54,175 bases of DNA from NCBI GenBank assembly GCA_002718735.1, contig PBFR01000001.1, forward strand, positions 1 to 54,175, in the 5' to 3' direction. This stretch comes from Halobacteriovoraceae bacterium (GTDB lineage: Bacteria > Bdellovibrionota > Bacteriovoracia > Bacteriovoracales > Bacteriovoracaceae). Each line of letters begins with the position of its first letter. The first letter of the stretch is position 1. The notes under the pieces are model-generated. The model had not been told where the DNA came from. It made no database searches and was given only the letters and a program-made list of their open reading frames with translations. A program made the translations under genes and the position numbers. Of the stretch, positions 33,560-42,379 are shown in pieces.

Positions 33560-34009
33560 ATGAAGGAATCCAAAACACTTCTTCAGGCAAAGTCAGCATG
33601 TCTTAACAAAGCAAAAACCCTAGAGACAACGCCTTCCAACCTAGATGCTGAAGAGCTAAACCAACTTATATTAGACAACCTCTGTTACGATATTTTATCA
33701 CACTCAAATATTGCTAATGCTTTAAATAAGCGTTCGACCCAAACCTTTGAAGAGAAGTTTGCAAGTTTCCAATCTAATCTAAGAAAGCTTGCTCAGGAAT
33801 GGAGAAATGATTGCTCCGACATGTCTATGCTAAAATACCTTTCCTGCATGAAAAAACTTAGAGTAAAGAAAACAAATGAGTACTTTGATGAGTGGGCATC
33901 ACTAAAAGGCAATAAAGAGTTTGCAACCCAAAAGGAGATCTTTCTAAAAAGATCCCTTCAAAAGTCACTTATCCAAGATCGTAAAATTGCCTCTGAGGAG
34001 CAACTTTAG
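33560..34009 (+). CDS. Continuation of the lipoprotein gene in the -1 frame
   Basis: This 149-codon frame has an ATG at 33560 but no convincing ribosome site. The same frame is open upstream to the A9 tract, so it most likely encodes the C-terminal half of the lipoprotein. It is helical with KSACLNKAKTLE, NLCYDILSHS, NDCSDMSMLKYLSCMKKL, and shares the Cys-x3-(Y/L)-x-K pattern with the first half. It ends by interlocking stop codons with the convergent gene. Confidence 0.5.
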   Translation: MKESKTLLQAKSACLNKAKTLETTPSNLDAEELNQLILDNLCYDILSHSNIANALNKRSTQTFEEKFASFQSNLRKLAQEWRNDCSDMSMLKYLSCMKKLRVKKTNEYFDEWASLKGNKEFATQKEIFLKRSLQKSLIQDRKIASEEQL

Positions 34010-35418
34010 TCATCCTTTGTCCCGTAAAAGCATGGGTGACCAAAAAGACATTTGTCATTAATCGTCTTTGCGATTGGAGCTGGCACAAAGTCCTCCCAGC
34101 CATCCTCGTCATTCACAATCATTTTCAGAACTTTTCTTGAATAGATATGCAAGATGCTGTCATCATACCCTTCCAAGTCTTTGACTTGCCCCAACGCCTT
34201 TATATGCTCCACCAAGTGCCTGGCATTTTCTGGAACTGGCATATTCTTTAGTGAAATTAACTCATCAGCAGAAAGCTCTTCTCGATACGGGTAAAGATAA
34301 ACTTGAACATTTTCCATGAAGAGTCTTCCCAGTGCCTCAAGCTTACCTCCAGGAACTTGGTTGTAATCATCATCAAAGATCTGCTTAAAGTTATATGCAC
34401 CTAAGACTATTGCCAAATGCTTTGCCTTAAATCTTGATAGATAATTTGTAAGTTTAAAGTACTGTGGGAAGTTTGTAATAAGAACTCTATAGTTGATGCT
34501 TGTTAACAGGTCAACTCTGGCCAAGAAATCCTCTTTAGCAAGCTCTCCACCTGAGCGAAGATTGTGAATAGTTATTTCACAAAATGGAACAACTTCTTTA
34601 GCACCAGTATCCTTTTTAAAGTTCTCAACCCCTGTTTTCAGGATATCTAAATTAACTTTAGTAGGTGGTCGGTATGATCCTCTGGCAACTAGAATTTCTT
34701 TTTTATATAACTCATCCGATGCTAGGGTAATCTGGCCATCGCAATCAAACATAATCGCGTCAGTGAGCTCAGTTTTAACAAGCTCCAAATTCAACAGTCT
34801 ATTGTCGTATTCTTTAAAGGCACTCCCCTTAGTGCTGATCATATCAATTTCAATCCGCTCTCTACTTAGGTTGTGCATTAACATTGATACAAATTCTTCT
34901 AGATTGTTTTCATGATAAAAAGCGGCATAGCTCAGATTGACTCCAAGGACTCCAATGGCCTGTTGCTGAAGCTGTGCTGTATTATCCCCCATTCTTACAT
35001 GGATAATAACCTCGCTACACTCTTGTTTAGAGCTTCCAAATCGAAGGCCAAGCCAACCATGTGCCTCATTGGTACCGTGATAATTTCTTGCTGCGACAGT
35101 ATTGGCAAAGGCGAAGTAACTTCTTTCAGGAGTTGTACTAGATAGACGCTCTATCAAAAGTTCGTGCTCGTACTTAAGCATTTTTTCAAGCCTTGATTTG
35201 CATACGTATCTTTTACTTTCTTCTTTGCCATATATTGTGTCACTGACCACCATATCGTAAGCACTAATAGACTTTGCCACCGTGCCACTGGCAGCTCCGG
35301 CCTTAAAGAAATTCCCCGCAACGTCTTGACCGGCACCAATTTCAGCGAAAGTACCGTATATCGCAGGGTTGAGGTTTATTTTCAAAGCTTTTTGTTGAGT
35401 AGTTAAAACAGGCTTCAT
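34006..35418 (-). CDS. Large conserved-looking cytosolic protein of unknown function
   Basis: A 470-aa protein with no signal peptide or TM helix. The start at 35418 (MKPVLTTQQKALKINLNPAI) has AGGAT upstream; 35427 is an alternative. Notable blocks: YGTFAEIGAGQDVAGNFFKA near the start, SRLEKMLKYEHELLIERLS, HGWLGLRFG, VIIHVRMGD, LVARGSYRPPTKVN and ALGRLFMENVQVYLYPY. I believe I have seen relatives annotated, wrongly, as TonB-dependent receptors, but I cannot name a function. Two histidine-rich stretches (EVIIHVRMGD, EITIHN) recur. It is monocistronic, with its tail overlapping the frameshifted lipoprotein gene by 4 nt. Confidence 0.6.
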   Translation of the reverse strand: MKPVLTTQQKALKINLNPAIYGTFAEIGAGQDVAGNFFKAGAASGTVAKSISAYDMVVSDTIYGKEESKRYVCKSRLEKMLKYEHELLIERLSSTTPERSYFAFANTVAARNYHGTNEAHGWLGLRFGSSKQECSEVIIHVRMGDNTAQLQQQAIGVLGVNLSYAAFYHENNLEEFVSMLMHNLSRERIEIDMISTKGSAFKEYDNRLLNLELVKTELTDAIMFDCDGQITLASDELYKKEILVARGSYRPPTKVNLDILKTGVENFKKDTGAKEVVPFCEITIHNLRSGGELAKEDFLARVDLLTSINYRVLITNFPQYFKLTNYLSRFKAKHLAIVLGAYNFKQIFDDDYNQVPGGKLEALGRLFMENVQVYLYPYREELSADELISLKNMPVPENARHLVEHIKALGQVKDLEGYDDSILHIYSRKVLKMIVNDEDGWEDFVPAPIAKTINDKCLFGHPCFYGTKDD

Positions 35419-35500
35419 TATGGGCATCCTAATATAAGTAATTGAAATCTATAGATAGATAATAAACCAATGATTAATTCTAGTAAATGAAAACATTTTG

Positions 35501-35531
35501 TTTACAAATTTTAACAAAATCGAGTTATAAT
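35501..35531 (+). promoter_or_regulatory. Putative promoter of the 41-aa peptide gene
   Basis: A perfect TATAAT at 35526-35531 is preceded by TTTACA at 35501-35506 with a 19-nt spacer, slightly long. It lies 38 nt before the start codon. Confidence 0.45.
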
Positions 35532-35551
35532 TATAGGTGATTGACCGATAA

Positions 35552-35562
35552 CTCCTAAGGAG
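35552..35562 (+). promoter_or_regulatory. Ribosome site that can pair with its own upstream sequence
   Basis: The Shine-Dalgarno AAGGAGG (35558-35564) overlaps the palindrome CTCCTAAGGAG (35552-35562). TGACC upstream and GGTCA downstream (35562-35566) give a second possible pairing. A folded leader would hide the site. Confidence 0.4.
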
Positions 35563-35568
35563 GTCATC

Positions 35569-35694
35569 ATGACTATACTATTCACCGCATTGACAGCAGC
35601 TGTTCTTGGAATTGCCGCCATGGCGATAAAATCAGCAACCGAAAAGAAACTGAAAAAAGCGAAAGTAAAGGTGCCGGTAAACAAGAAACGCTAA
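35569..35694 (+). CDS. 41-aa single-pass membrane peptide
   Basis: A short gene between a perfect -10 box and a strong terminator. It reads MTILFTALTAAVLGIAAMAI (membrane helix) followed by a Lys-rich tail with KKLKKAKVKVPVNKKR. The N-in or N-out orientation is uncertain; the basic tail should stay cytosolic. A strong ribosome site (AAGGAGG, 4 nt spacing) supports it. Its own promoter and terminator mark an independent unit. Size and shape resemble small hydrophobic toxins or membrane-complex regulators, but I see no antisense RNA gene, so no function is assigned. Confidence 0.62.
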   Translation: MTILFTALTAAVLGIAAMAIKSATEKKLKKAKVKVPVNKKR

Positions 35695-35711
35695 CAATCA
35701 ATTTAAATTAA

Positions 35712-35752
35712 AAAAATCATAACCCGCCCTACTCGGGCGGGTTATGATTTTT
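35712..35752. terminator. Strong bidirectional terminator
   Basis: An 18-bp perfect stem with core CCCGCCC (35723-35729) and GGGCGGG (35735-35741), 5-nt loop, A5 on the left and T5 on the right. It serves the 41-aa peptide gene and the convergent amt gene. Confidence 0.9.
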
Positions 35753-35763
35753 ACCCAAAAGCT

Positions 35764-36906
35764 TTACCTAAGATTCACGATATTTTCGCCAAATATCCTT
35801 ATATCGCTACCATCTTCTTCGTCTTTTCTACTAACTCTAGCTTCCATAACTAATCTAAGAAGTTTGACCAGTACCCAAGTAACAGTCATTGAATAAAATG
35901 CTACCACAAGGCATGCAACCAAATTTGGGTAAAAATAGGAATTAGCCCCACCTTTTAAAACCAAGTACCCGGTTGCTAGAGCTCCAACCACTCCCCCAAT
36001 ACCATGTGTAGGAAATACGTCAACTGTGTCATCAACCTTAAAGACCTTGTGCATGTAACGTGAAGCGTAGTTACAAAAGACACCAGACAGAAGTCCAATA
36101 AAAATGCTGTCATTAACATCTACCAATCCAGCGGCAGGAGTAATGGCGACTAATCCAGAAACAAGTCCTAGGCTTATACCTGTTAAAGTAACCCTATTCG
36201 GTGTATGGATGTAGTCAATTAAACACCAAACCCCTAGTGACACAAGCCCTGCGACAAAAGTGTTTTCAAACGCCACAACAGTAGAGTCATTGAACGCAAT
36301 ACTACTTCCAGCATTAAAGCCAAACCAACCAATCCAAATTAAAAATGATCCAAAAAATATAAGAGGCTGACTAAATTTATTTCTTAACTGAAAGTAATCG
36401 ACTCTACGACCTATGCAGTTGGCAAGAATCAAGGCCGAAAAGCCTGATGTAACATGCACAGTAAAGCCACCCGCAAAATCAATGACACCGAATTCTCTAA
36501 GCCAGCCCTCTTTGTTTAAAAGCCACCTAGAAACAGGGCAATATACCAGCAATAGCCACAGAAATGTGAAAACACCATAAAACTTCATTGTGACTCTTTC
36601 CAACGTGCTTCCCCACAAAACTAATACACTAATAAAGCAAAACAGGTATTGGAACAAAAAGTAAGGACCTGATGCAACTGCTTCAGAGTACTTAAGAAGG
36701 GGAACAACAAATGGATTTTCCATAGCTGAAAAAATAATTCTTTCGCCTAGAAGGCGCCACACAACATAAGTGAGGGGAAGAAGGAGAAAAGGAAAGCATA
36801 GGCAGGTTAGAGCATTCTTAAATCTCACACTCCCGCAGTAAACCAAGGCAATTCCAACCACCATGAGAAATAGCAGGGTGATTGACACTAACAACCAAAT
36901 TTCCAT
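35764..36906 (-). CDS. amt: Ammonium transporter Amt
   Basis: A 380-aa polytopic inner-membrane channel for NH4+/NH3 with about 11 TM helices. The twin pore histidines are His151 (GGFTVHVTSG) and His301 (VFPTHGIGG), with Asp143 in the conserved VIDFAGG. IGWFGFNAGS and TPAAGLVD are further family blocks. It is slightly short. The cytosolic tail ends in an acidic/basic stretch. ATG 36906 is preceded by GGAAGGTG; the upstream TTG at 36918 is unlikely. No glnK is adjacent. It is divergent from an asparagine-synthetase-like gene lacking the glutaminase Cys. Confidence 0.9.
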   Translation of the reverse strand: MEIWLLVSITLLFLMVVGIALVYCGSVRFKNALTCLCFPFLLLPLTYVVWRLLGERIIFSAMENPFVVPLLKYSEAVASGPYFLFQYLFCFISVLVLWGSTLERVTMKFYGVFTFLWLLLVYCPVSRWLLNKEGWLREFGVIDFAGGFTVHVTSGFSALILANCIGRRVDYFQLRNKFSQPLIFFGSFLIWIGWFGFNAGSSIAFNDSTVVAFENTFVAGLVSLGVWCLIDYIHTPNRVTLTGISLGLVSGLVAITPAAGLVDVNDSIFIGLLSGVFCNYASRYMHKVFKVDDTVDVFPTHGIGGVVGALATGYLVLKGGANSYFYPNLVACLVVAFYSMTVTWVLVKLLRLVMEARVSRKDEEDGSDIRIFGENIVNLR

Positions 36907-36991
36907 ATCACCTTCCAATCTTGCTGATTTTTATGTAAGGTTTAATCACAACCAAATGTCTTAAGTCTTTGTTCATTGTAAAGGGAATTAA

Positions 36992-38878
36992 ATGATAGGT
37001 GAATACATTTTTAACAACGCTTTTTCCCTGAAGCCCATAGTTCGTGAAAGGTTTGAATATGGAGCATCAACTCAAAGTTGCAATGTATTTGCAAACCTTA
37101 GGCCTGTAACTAAGAATGATGTCACAGTAATTTTGCGTGGAAAAGTAACCAAGAACTTCTCAAAAGACACAACACAACCACCGATTCCAACAGAGTCGCA
37201 GGAAGAATATTTAATCGAGCGCTACCTAGAAGTAGGCATAGAGTTCTCCGAAGATTTGGACGGAATTTTCCTTATCATTGTCTTAGACTCTCGAACTAAT
37301 TGCGTTTCAATCCACAACAACAGATACACTTGCCATGGAATCTATTACTACCAAGATAGTGAAAGACTGATTTTTAGCGACAAGATAACCTCGATCATAG
37401 AATTCTTTCTTGACAGCCCTCAACCACACATGGGTGCCGTTCGTTCATTTCTATCAAATGGTTTCACCTCAGCGGATCAGACACAAATCCAAGGTATAAA
37501 AAAACTATTGCCAGCTTTTACCTGCAACATTAGCTCTAAAGGAGCCCAGCTTGCTAACTACTGGGACAAGGAGATTAGTTTTAAAAGATCTTCCGGCCAG
37601 AGTATTGAAAAATCCATCGATGAGTACATTGAAATATATCGACAGGGAATTAAAAACTACTTGGATGTCCACAAACCTGAAAAGGTAGCCACTCTTTTAA
37701 GCGGTGGGAACGACACGTCTTTTGTGCTTGCCAACCTAAGCGAAGTAACAGACAAAAAAATTCATGCCTACACAGCAACTTTTCCTGGCTGGGCCTGGAA
37801 TGAAGAAAGCTTTGCAAAAAACATCAGTGAGAAATTTGGCGCGAACTTTCACCCAATACCTTTTGAAGCAAAGGACATCGATGAAGTAAGTGACTTAATC
37901 GCTGCAAACGAGGAACCTGTGGTTGGTTCTTCCCTTCCGCTACATATCATCGGCAGAAAAGCAAAAGAGGACGGATTTAGAGTCATGTTTGGTGGTGATG
38001 GCGGCGACACACTCTGGGGTGAATACTATCCAGTAGCTGAGTACCACAGGTACATTAAAAATCTTCCAAAATCACTACGAGCCTTGGCGCACAAAACTTC
38101 AAAGGCATTGCGAAAACTTACAGACTGGGAAAGGTTTTGGGAGTTGGAGCATGTGTCACAGCTCTTTGTTGAAGACAACTATTACGAAGATTTCATGAGG
38201 AAGTTATGTACTTATCGCCACTTCAGCGATGACTATCAAAAGAAACTCCTTAAAGATGAAGTTTACAAAAACCCAATACCAAAGAGCATAAAGGAAATAG
38301 AATTCACCAAGGAAAACTTTAGAGATGCACTCATAGAGGGAAAACTGTACAACGCATTTTACACTTACCAATCATTCCATACTTACAACTGTATGGAGCA
38401 TTCTGGACTAAACCTATACTTCCCTACGATTCAAAAAGATGTGATTAGCTTCATTACAAACCTTCCATATCACTGGGTAAATGGCGGCACCTCCCTCCAC
38501 CGTTTAATGAACCATAAATCGATTAACAGACGCCTACACAAAAAGGCATTGGCAAGATTTCTAAGGCAAGATGAGATATACAACCGCTCATTTGATATTC
38601 CTTGGTACAACATCCTTAGACCAAGAGCTGAGGTACTTGAGCTTTTAAAGCAAAGGCTAAAGGCCAGAGGATGGTTTGAAGAGAGCGTACTGGATAAGCT
38701 TTTCGAAACTTTCAAAGCACAAAAGGTAAAAGAATATGAGCTGCTGGAGCTTAAACATCATGGATATAGAATTTTTACTCTTCTAAGCCTTGAGATTTGG
38801 TGTATTTATGTTCTTGATAAAGGTTTTATGGATGAGGGTTTCAGCAACAGAGCTCTTGAAGATATTTTGGCAAATTAA
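36992..38878 (+). CDS. Asparagine-synthetase-like protein lacking the glutaminase cysteine
   Basis: A 628-aa protein with the two-domain AsnB layout. The N-terminal Ntn-like half starts MIGEYIFNNA rather than MCG, so the Cys2 nucleophile for glutamine is missing, while the flanking fold is kept (DLDGIFLIIVLDSRTN, FSDKITSII). The synthetase half has the ATP PP-loop LLSGGNDTSFVL (about 237-248) and GGDGGDTLWGEYY. ATP-dependent amide transfer is likely, using free ammonia or another donor, and the acceptor is unknown. It meets asnB tail to tail with no spacer and is divergent from amt. Confidence 0.78.
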   Translation: MIGEYIFNNAFSLKPIVRERFEYGASTQSCNVFANLRPVTKNDVTVILRGKVTKNFSKDTTQPPIPTESQEEYLIERYLEVGIEFSEDLDGIFLIIVLDSRTNCVSIHNNRYTCHGIYYYQDSERLIFSDKITSIIEFFLDSPQPHMGAVRSFLSNGFTSADQTQIQGIKKLLPAFTCNISSKGAQLANYWDKEISFKRSSGQSIEKSIDEYIEIYRQGIKNYLDVHKPEKVATLLSGGNDTSFVLANLSEVTDKKIHAYTATFPGWAWNEESFAKNISEKFGANFHPIPFEAKDIDEVSDLIAANEEPVVGSSLPLHIIGRKAKEDGFRVMFGGDGGDTLWGEYYPVAEYHRYIKNLPKSLRALAHKTSKALRKLTDWERFWELEHVSQLFVEDNYYEDFMRKLCTYRHFSDDYQKKLLKDEVYKNPIPKSIKEIEFTKENFRDALIEGKLYNAFYTYQSFHTYNCMEHSGLNLYFPTIQKDVISFITNLPYHWVNGGTSLHRLMNHKSINRRLHKKALARFLRQDEIYNRSFDIPWYNILRPRAEVLELLKQRLKARGWFEESVLDKLFETFKAQKVKEYELLELKHHGYRIFTLLSLEIWCIYVLDKGFMDEGFSNRALEDILAN

Positions 38879-40756
38879 TTAATCAATAAATTCCTGGCAC
38901 CAAAGCTCAAAGTTATAGAGACACTGAAATTGTTTAGAATCGAGGAGCTCCAGATTGTCTTTTCTCAAGTGGTGCTCCAGCTCTTTAAGATCATAAATAT
39001 CTCTATTACGTGCGTTATCCAGTATGGCCTCTTTTCCAAAGCGAATAGTTTTACTACTAAATACAGCTCCGGTCGGAAGATAAAATGCCTGCTTCTTTCT
39101 CTTTATCACATCGTTGTCAATCCCAAGCTTGGCCTTGGACAAACAGTTTCTAAAAACCCTTTTGGGATCTTTTAAATTATAAATTTTTCTAGACTTTACC
39201 TTTAATATAAGTTCAATAATTCTGTGATCAAAAAAAGGTACCCTGCCTTCAAGGGAACTTCTCATGGAAAGCTTTTCAAGCCGGTGCAGAGTATAGTTTC
39301 TTGCCCAATACCTAAGATCAAATCGCTTTACACGATCCGCAAAATCAAAGTCTTCCATTGAGTTCCAATAGTTTTCAAGCTCTGCTGGTCTGGCCACATT
39401 TTTATTAAATATCCTTCTTGAAACAGGGTCTTCAAATACACCTGCCAATGATATATAACGTTCAAACTCGCTGCCAATGTGCTTAATATGCTCTTGTACC
39501 TTTAACTTTCCACTAACTCCAAGTTTTGCCGGATATGGAAAGAATGCCTCTAAGATTGATTGTGGAATGGATCCAAAAACTTTAGAAATTAAGGCCCAAA
39601 CAGAATTTGGGAAGAACTTAGTTGCCAACTCTTCAAGGTTTAGTACTTGGTGGTGTATATAGCCTGAGAAAATCTCATCAGCCCCTTCTCCGGCCAAAAC
39701 GACCTTATGCTTTTTTGCCACTTCTTGAGCAAGCAGCATTGTCGGTAAAATAATAGAATCGCCCAGCGGGTCCTCAAGGGATCTAATAGCTTCTCTATAA
39801 TACCCAAATGATTCCTCGCCAAGAGTGCATTTAAAGTTCTCAAACCCAAGCTTTGAGGCTATCTTCTGTGCCTTAGAGAGTTCATCGTTCTCAACACCAG
39901 TAGAAAATGTGAATGTTTCAAGATTAAAACCAAGTTTTGCAGACTGGGCGACAATGGATGCACTATCCACTCCCCCAGACAATAAGGCCGCCACGGAGGT
40001 ATCACCAATATTGTGTTCTGAGAGTACTGTGGAAAAAATACTATTGAAGGATTCCACATCTAGGGTGTCCTCAATAGGTAAAATATTTCTGCTATCCCAA
40101 TACTGTCTTAACGAAACCCTACCATCCCGACTATAAACACTGTGTGTTCCAGGTGCAACTTCCTCTATCCCCTCAAACATCGTGGCCTCACCATGGGTAA
40201 AGCGCAGATTAAAGTAACTCCAAAGTGCACCTTGATTTATAGAGGACTTAAAAAATTTGAGTAAAGGTCGAATTTCGGAAGACAAAAATATTCCATCTTC
40301 ATTCTCCGCAATATACAAGGGCTTTATGCCCATCCGGTCACGAAAAACATGCACCTTTTTGCAAAAAGAATCATAGATAACGATACTGAACATTCCTGCA
40401 ATTCTATCAACAAAAGATGCCCCCCACTCCTGAAAAGCATTCAAAATAACTTCAGTGTCACCCTCTGTTTTAAAATTGTGTCCCAGAGATTCAAGCTTAG
40501 AACGGATGGTCTTGTAATTATAGCACTCTCCGTTGTAGACCATGCAAAACCTTCTATCTTTTGAGAAAAAAGTCTGGGTAGAGTTGTTGCTTAAATCAAC
40601 TATTTTGAGTCGTGCATGAAGTAGTAGTATATTCTCATCCTCAAAAGTTCCACAACTATCAGGGCCTCGGTGTCGAAGCTGTGTGTGAAGCTCACTCTTG
40701 ACCCTTTCAGAAAACTGCAGTCTATTTTTTTTAACAACACAAAAGAGCCCACACAT
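38879..40756 (-). CDS. asnB: Glutamine-dependent asparagine synthetase-type amidotransferase
   Basis: A 625-aa complete AsnB-type enzyme. The glutaminase has Cys2 (MCGLFCVV), the RHRGPDS arginine, YNGECYN and EGDTEVI. The synthetase has the PP-loop LLSGGVDSASIVAQ, then GEGADEIFSGY and SLEGRVPFFDHRIIEL. It hydrolyses glutamine and passes ammonia to an adenylated carboxylate. As the last gene of a glycan operon it may amidate a sugar uronate rather than aspartate, as proposed for WbpS-type enzymes (inference). It is 3 nt from the toroid gene upstream. Confidence 0.85.
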   Translation of the reverse strand: MCGLFCVVKKNRLQFSERVKSELHTQLRHRGPDSCGTFEDENILLLHARLKIVDLSNNSTQTFFSKDRRFCMVYNGECYNYKTIRSKLESLGHNFKTEGDTEVILNAFQEWGASFVDRIAGMFSIVIYDSFCKKVHVFRDRMGIKPLYIAENEDGIFLSSEIRPLLKFFKSSINQGALWSYFNLRFTHGEATMFEGIEEVAPGTHSVYSRDGRVSLRQYWDSRNILPIEDTLDVESFNSIFSTVLSEHNIGDTSVAALLSGGVDSASIVAQSAKLGFNLETFTFSTGVENDELSKAQKIASKLGFENFKCTLGEESFGYYREAIRSLEDPLGDSIILPTMLLAQEVAKKHKVVLAGEGADEIFSGYIHHQVLNLEELATKFFPNSVWALISKVFGSIPQSILEAFFPYPAKLGVSGKLKVQEHIKHIGSEFERYISLAGVFEDPVSRRIFNKNVARPAELENYWNSMEDFDFADRVKRFDLRYWARNYTLHRLEKLSMRSSLEGRVPFFDHRIIELILKVKSRKIYNLKDPKRVFRNCLSKAKLGIDNDVIKRKKQAFYLPTGAVFSSKTIRFGKEAILDNARNRDIYDLKELEHHLRKDNLELLDSKQFQCLYNFELWCQEFID

Positions 40757-40759
40757 AAA

Positions 40760-42379
40760 TCACCAACCAACTTCTTTATATGCCACTACTTCACCATTCA
40801 CATTCTTCTCAACATGATATGGAGCAGATTGATTTAAATGTTCTTCGAGAAAGTGTCTTGACTGTGGAACGTAACGAGTCCAAAACTCTCCACCAAAGTG
40901 AACATTAGTATAATGCTTGGTTGCATAGAGCTTGCTTGTGACTTCAATGGAATCTTTGTTAAACTGGATTATTCGTTTATAGCTATCCCCACGTCCGGAG
41001 TGGAATATTAATGCTGATTTGATCGCTTTCTTCAGCCTATTTGCAACCTTATGATTAAATCCAAAGCAAAGCATGAATAGTCTGAACAATATGAATTTAG
41101 CTGGAGAAAAAACTTTAGAGCTTACATCGATGAGCTCTCCCTCTACATCTATACTACCGTCCTGCACCCTCCATTGAGTTTTTGCACACGAAAGGCTTGA
41201 ATAGGTTTTAGCTCCCTGCTTGGCCAAGATTCCGCTATCAGCTATCAAGACCCTACCACTCGCTGGGCACTCTACTCTTAGAGCACCACCCTTATTTAGT
41301 GCCATGCTCGCGTAATATTTTTCAGTAGCCTTGATAAAGATATTGGCAGAATCAAACGTTTTTTCAAAACCTTGATCGAGGCCTAACTCATAAGGCAATT
41401 TTAATTCTTCGCCCTTATTTCGGGAAATCCAAAAGGAATGTGCATCAAGGAATTCATATAGACGATAAACAAGGTAATGGTCATCAAGGTCGGAGCTAAG
41501 AACTTGCTTTCCTTTTTGAATCCCCTCCTCCATAAACCTGGATAAACGTGCACCTAGAGGTGTATCTCTCAATGCTTCAATCCCTGCACAAAAGAACGTT
41601 ACAGTATGCCTACTTCCAACAGCTCCACCGACATTGCCTGAGGGAAATGCAAAATAAGAAGTGAAGTCTAATGAGCGCTCACAAATGTGTCTTATCTCAG
41701 GGTTATCATAATATTTTAGACTCTTTGCCAAAAAGCTCAAAGTACCAGACTGATAGCCTGGATCCGCACCATCGTATTCTAAGGACCAGCCCTCTTCTTC
41801 ATTCAAAGTATCGAGCAAGATTTCTTTTAATTCCCTAATCCGTGGGCCAAGATCATTTCGATCCATTAAATTCAAGGCCTGAACTAGTGGCAAGTAAACA
41901 ATTGCAACATGATTTGAGATCATATGCCCCTCGTCAGAGCATTTTAGAAAATCAACTCCGCTATCAATAACCTTCTCAAGTTTTTCCTTTGAAGTTTGCG
42001 AGATTGCATCGCCAACCAGTTCATAACAGTCAAGACAGGCATTCATGATATAACCTGTAGGACCGGCCCATCCTCTCTCATTTACATACCACTCATCAAA
42101 GGATCCATCAGAGTGTTGTATTTGATTTAATTGTTCTATCCCAAGTTCAATCCAGTCAATAATGACCTGTTTTTTAAAGTACGGACTCCCCTCTAAAACC
42201 CAAAGTTTGGCAAGAATACCAATACCCATCTGGAAAGTCGCACTGGAAAAATCTGAGGTTTTAAAGTGCCAGTAGTTTCTATCAAAGCTTCCAGAAGTTG
42301 AATCAAAAGGGTTTCGATTCATAAGGGTAAGGAGCCTGCGCGAGCTTACTAGAATATCTGCTAAGTATGGGCTATCCAT
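40760..42379 (-). CDS. Alpha/alpha-toroid protein of a polysaccharide operon (heparinase II/III-like)
   Basis: A 539-aa protein, no signal peptide. Residues about 50-330 are paired helices with sequences typical of (alpha/alpha)6 barrels: IQHSDGSFDEWYVNERGWAG, MISNHVAIVYLPLVQAL, WSLEYDGADPGYQSGTLSF. Residues about 340-539 are beta-rich (YYASMALNKGGALRVECPAS). This resembles heparinase II/III or alginate-lyase-like proteins often found in exopolysaccharide clusters, where they cut or trim uronic-acid polymers or act on lipid-linked units. Its ATG directly follows the stop of the GT2 gene. Family placement is moderate; the reaction is not established. Confidence 0.55.
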   Translation of the reverse strand: MDSPYLADILVSSRRLLTLMNRNPFDSTSGSFDRNYWHFKTSDFSSATFQMGIGILAKLWVLEGSPYFKKQVIIDWIELGIEQLNQIQHSDGSFDEWYVNERGWAGPTGYIMNACLDCYELVGDAISQTSKEKLEKVIDSGVDFLKCSDEGHMISNHVAIVYLPLVQALNLMDRNDLGPRIRELKEILLDTLNEEEGWSLEYDGADPGYQSGTLSFLAKSLKYYDNPEIRHICERSLDFTSYFAFPSGNVGGAVGSRHTVTFFCAGIEALRDTPLGARLSRFMEEGIQKGKQVLSSDLDDHYLVYRLYEFLDAHSFWISRNKGEELKLPYELGLDQGFEKTFDSANIFIKATEKYYASMALNKGGALRVECPASGRVLIADSGILAKQGAKTYSSLSCAKTQWRVQDGSIDVEGELIDVSSKVFSPAKFILFRLFMLCFGFNHKVANRLKKAIKSALIFHSGRGDSYKRIIQFNKDSIEVTSKLYATKHYTNVHFGGEFWTRYVPQSRHFLEEHLNQSAPYHVEKNVNGEVVAYKEVGW

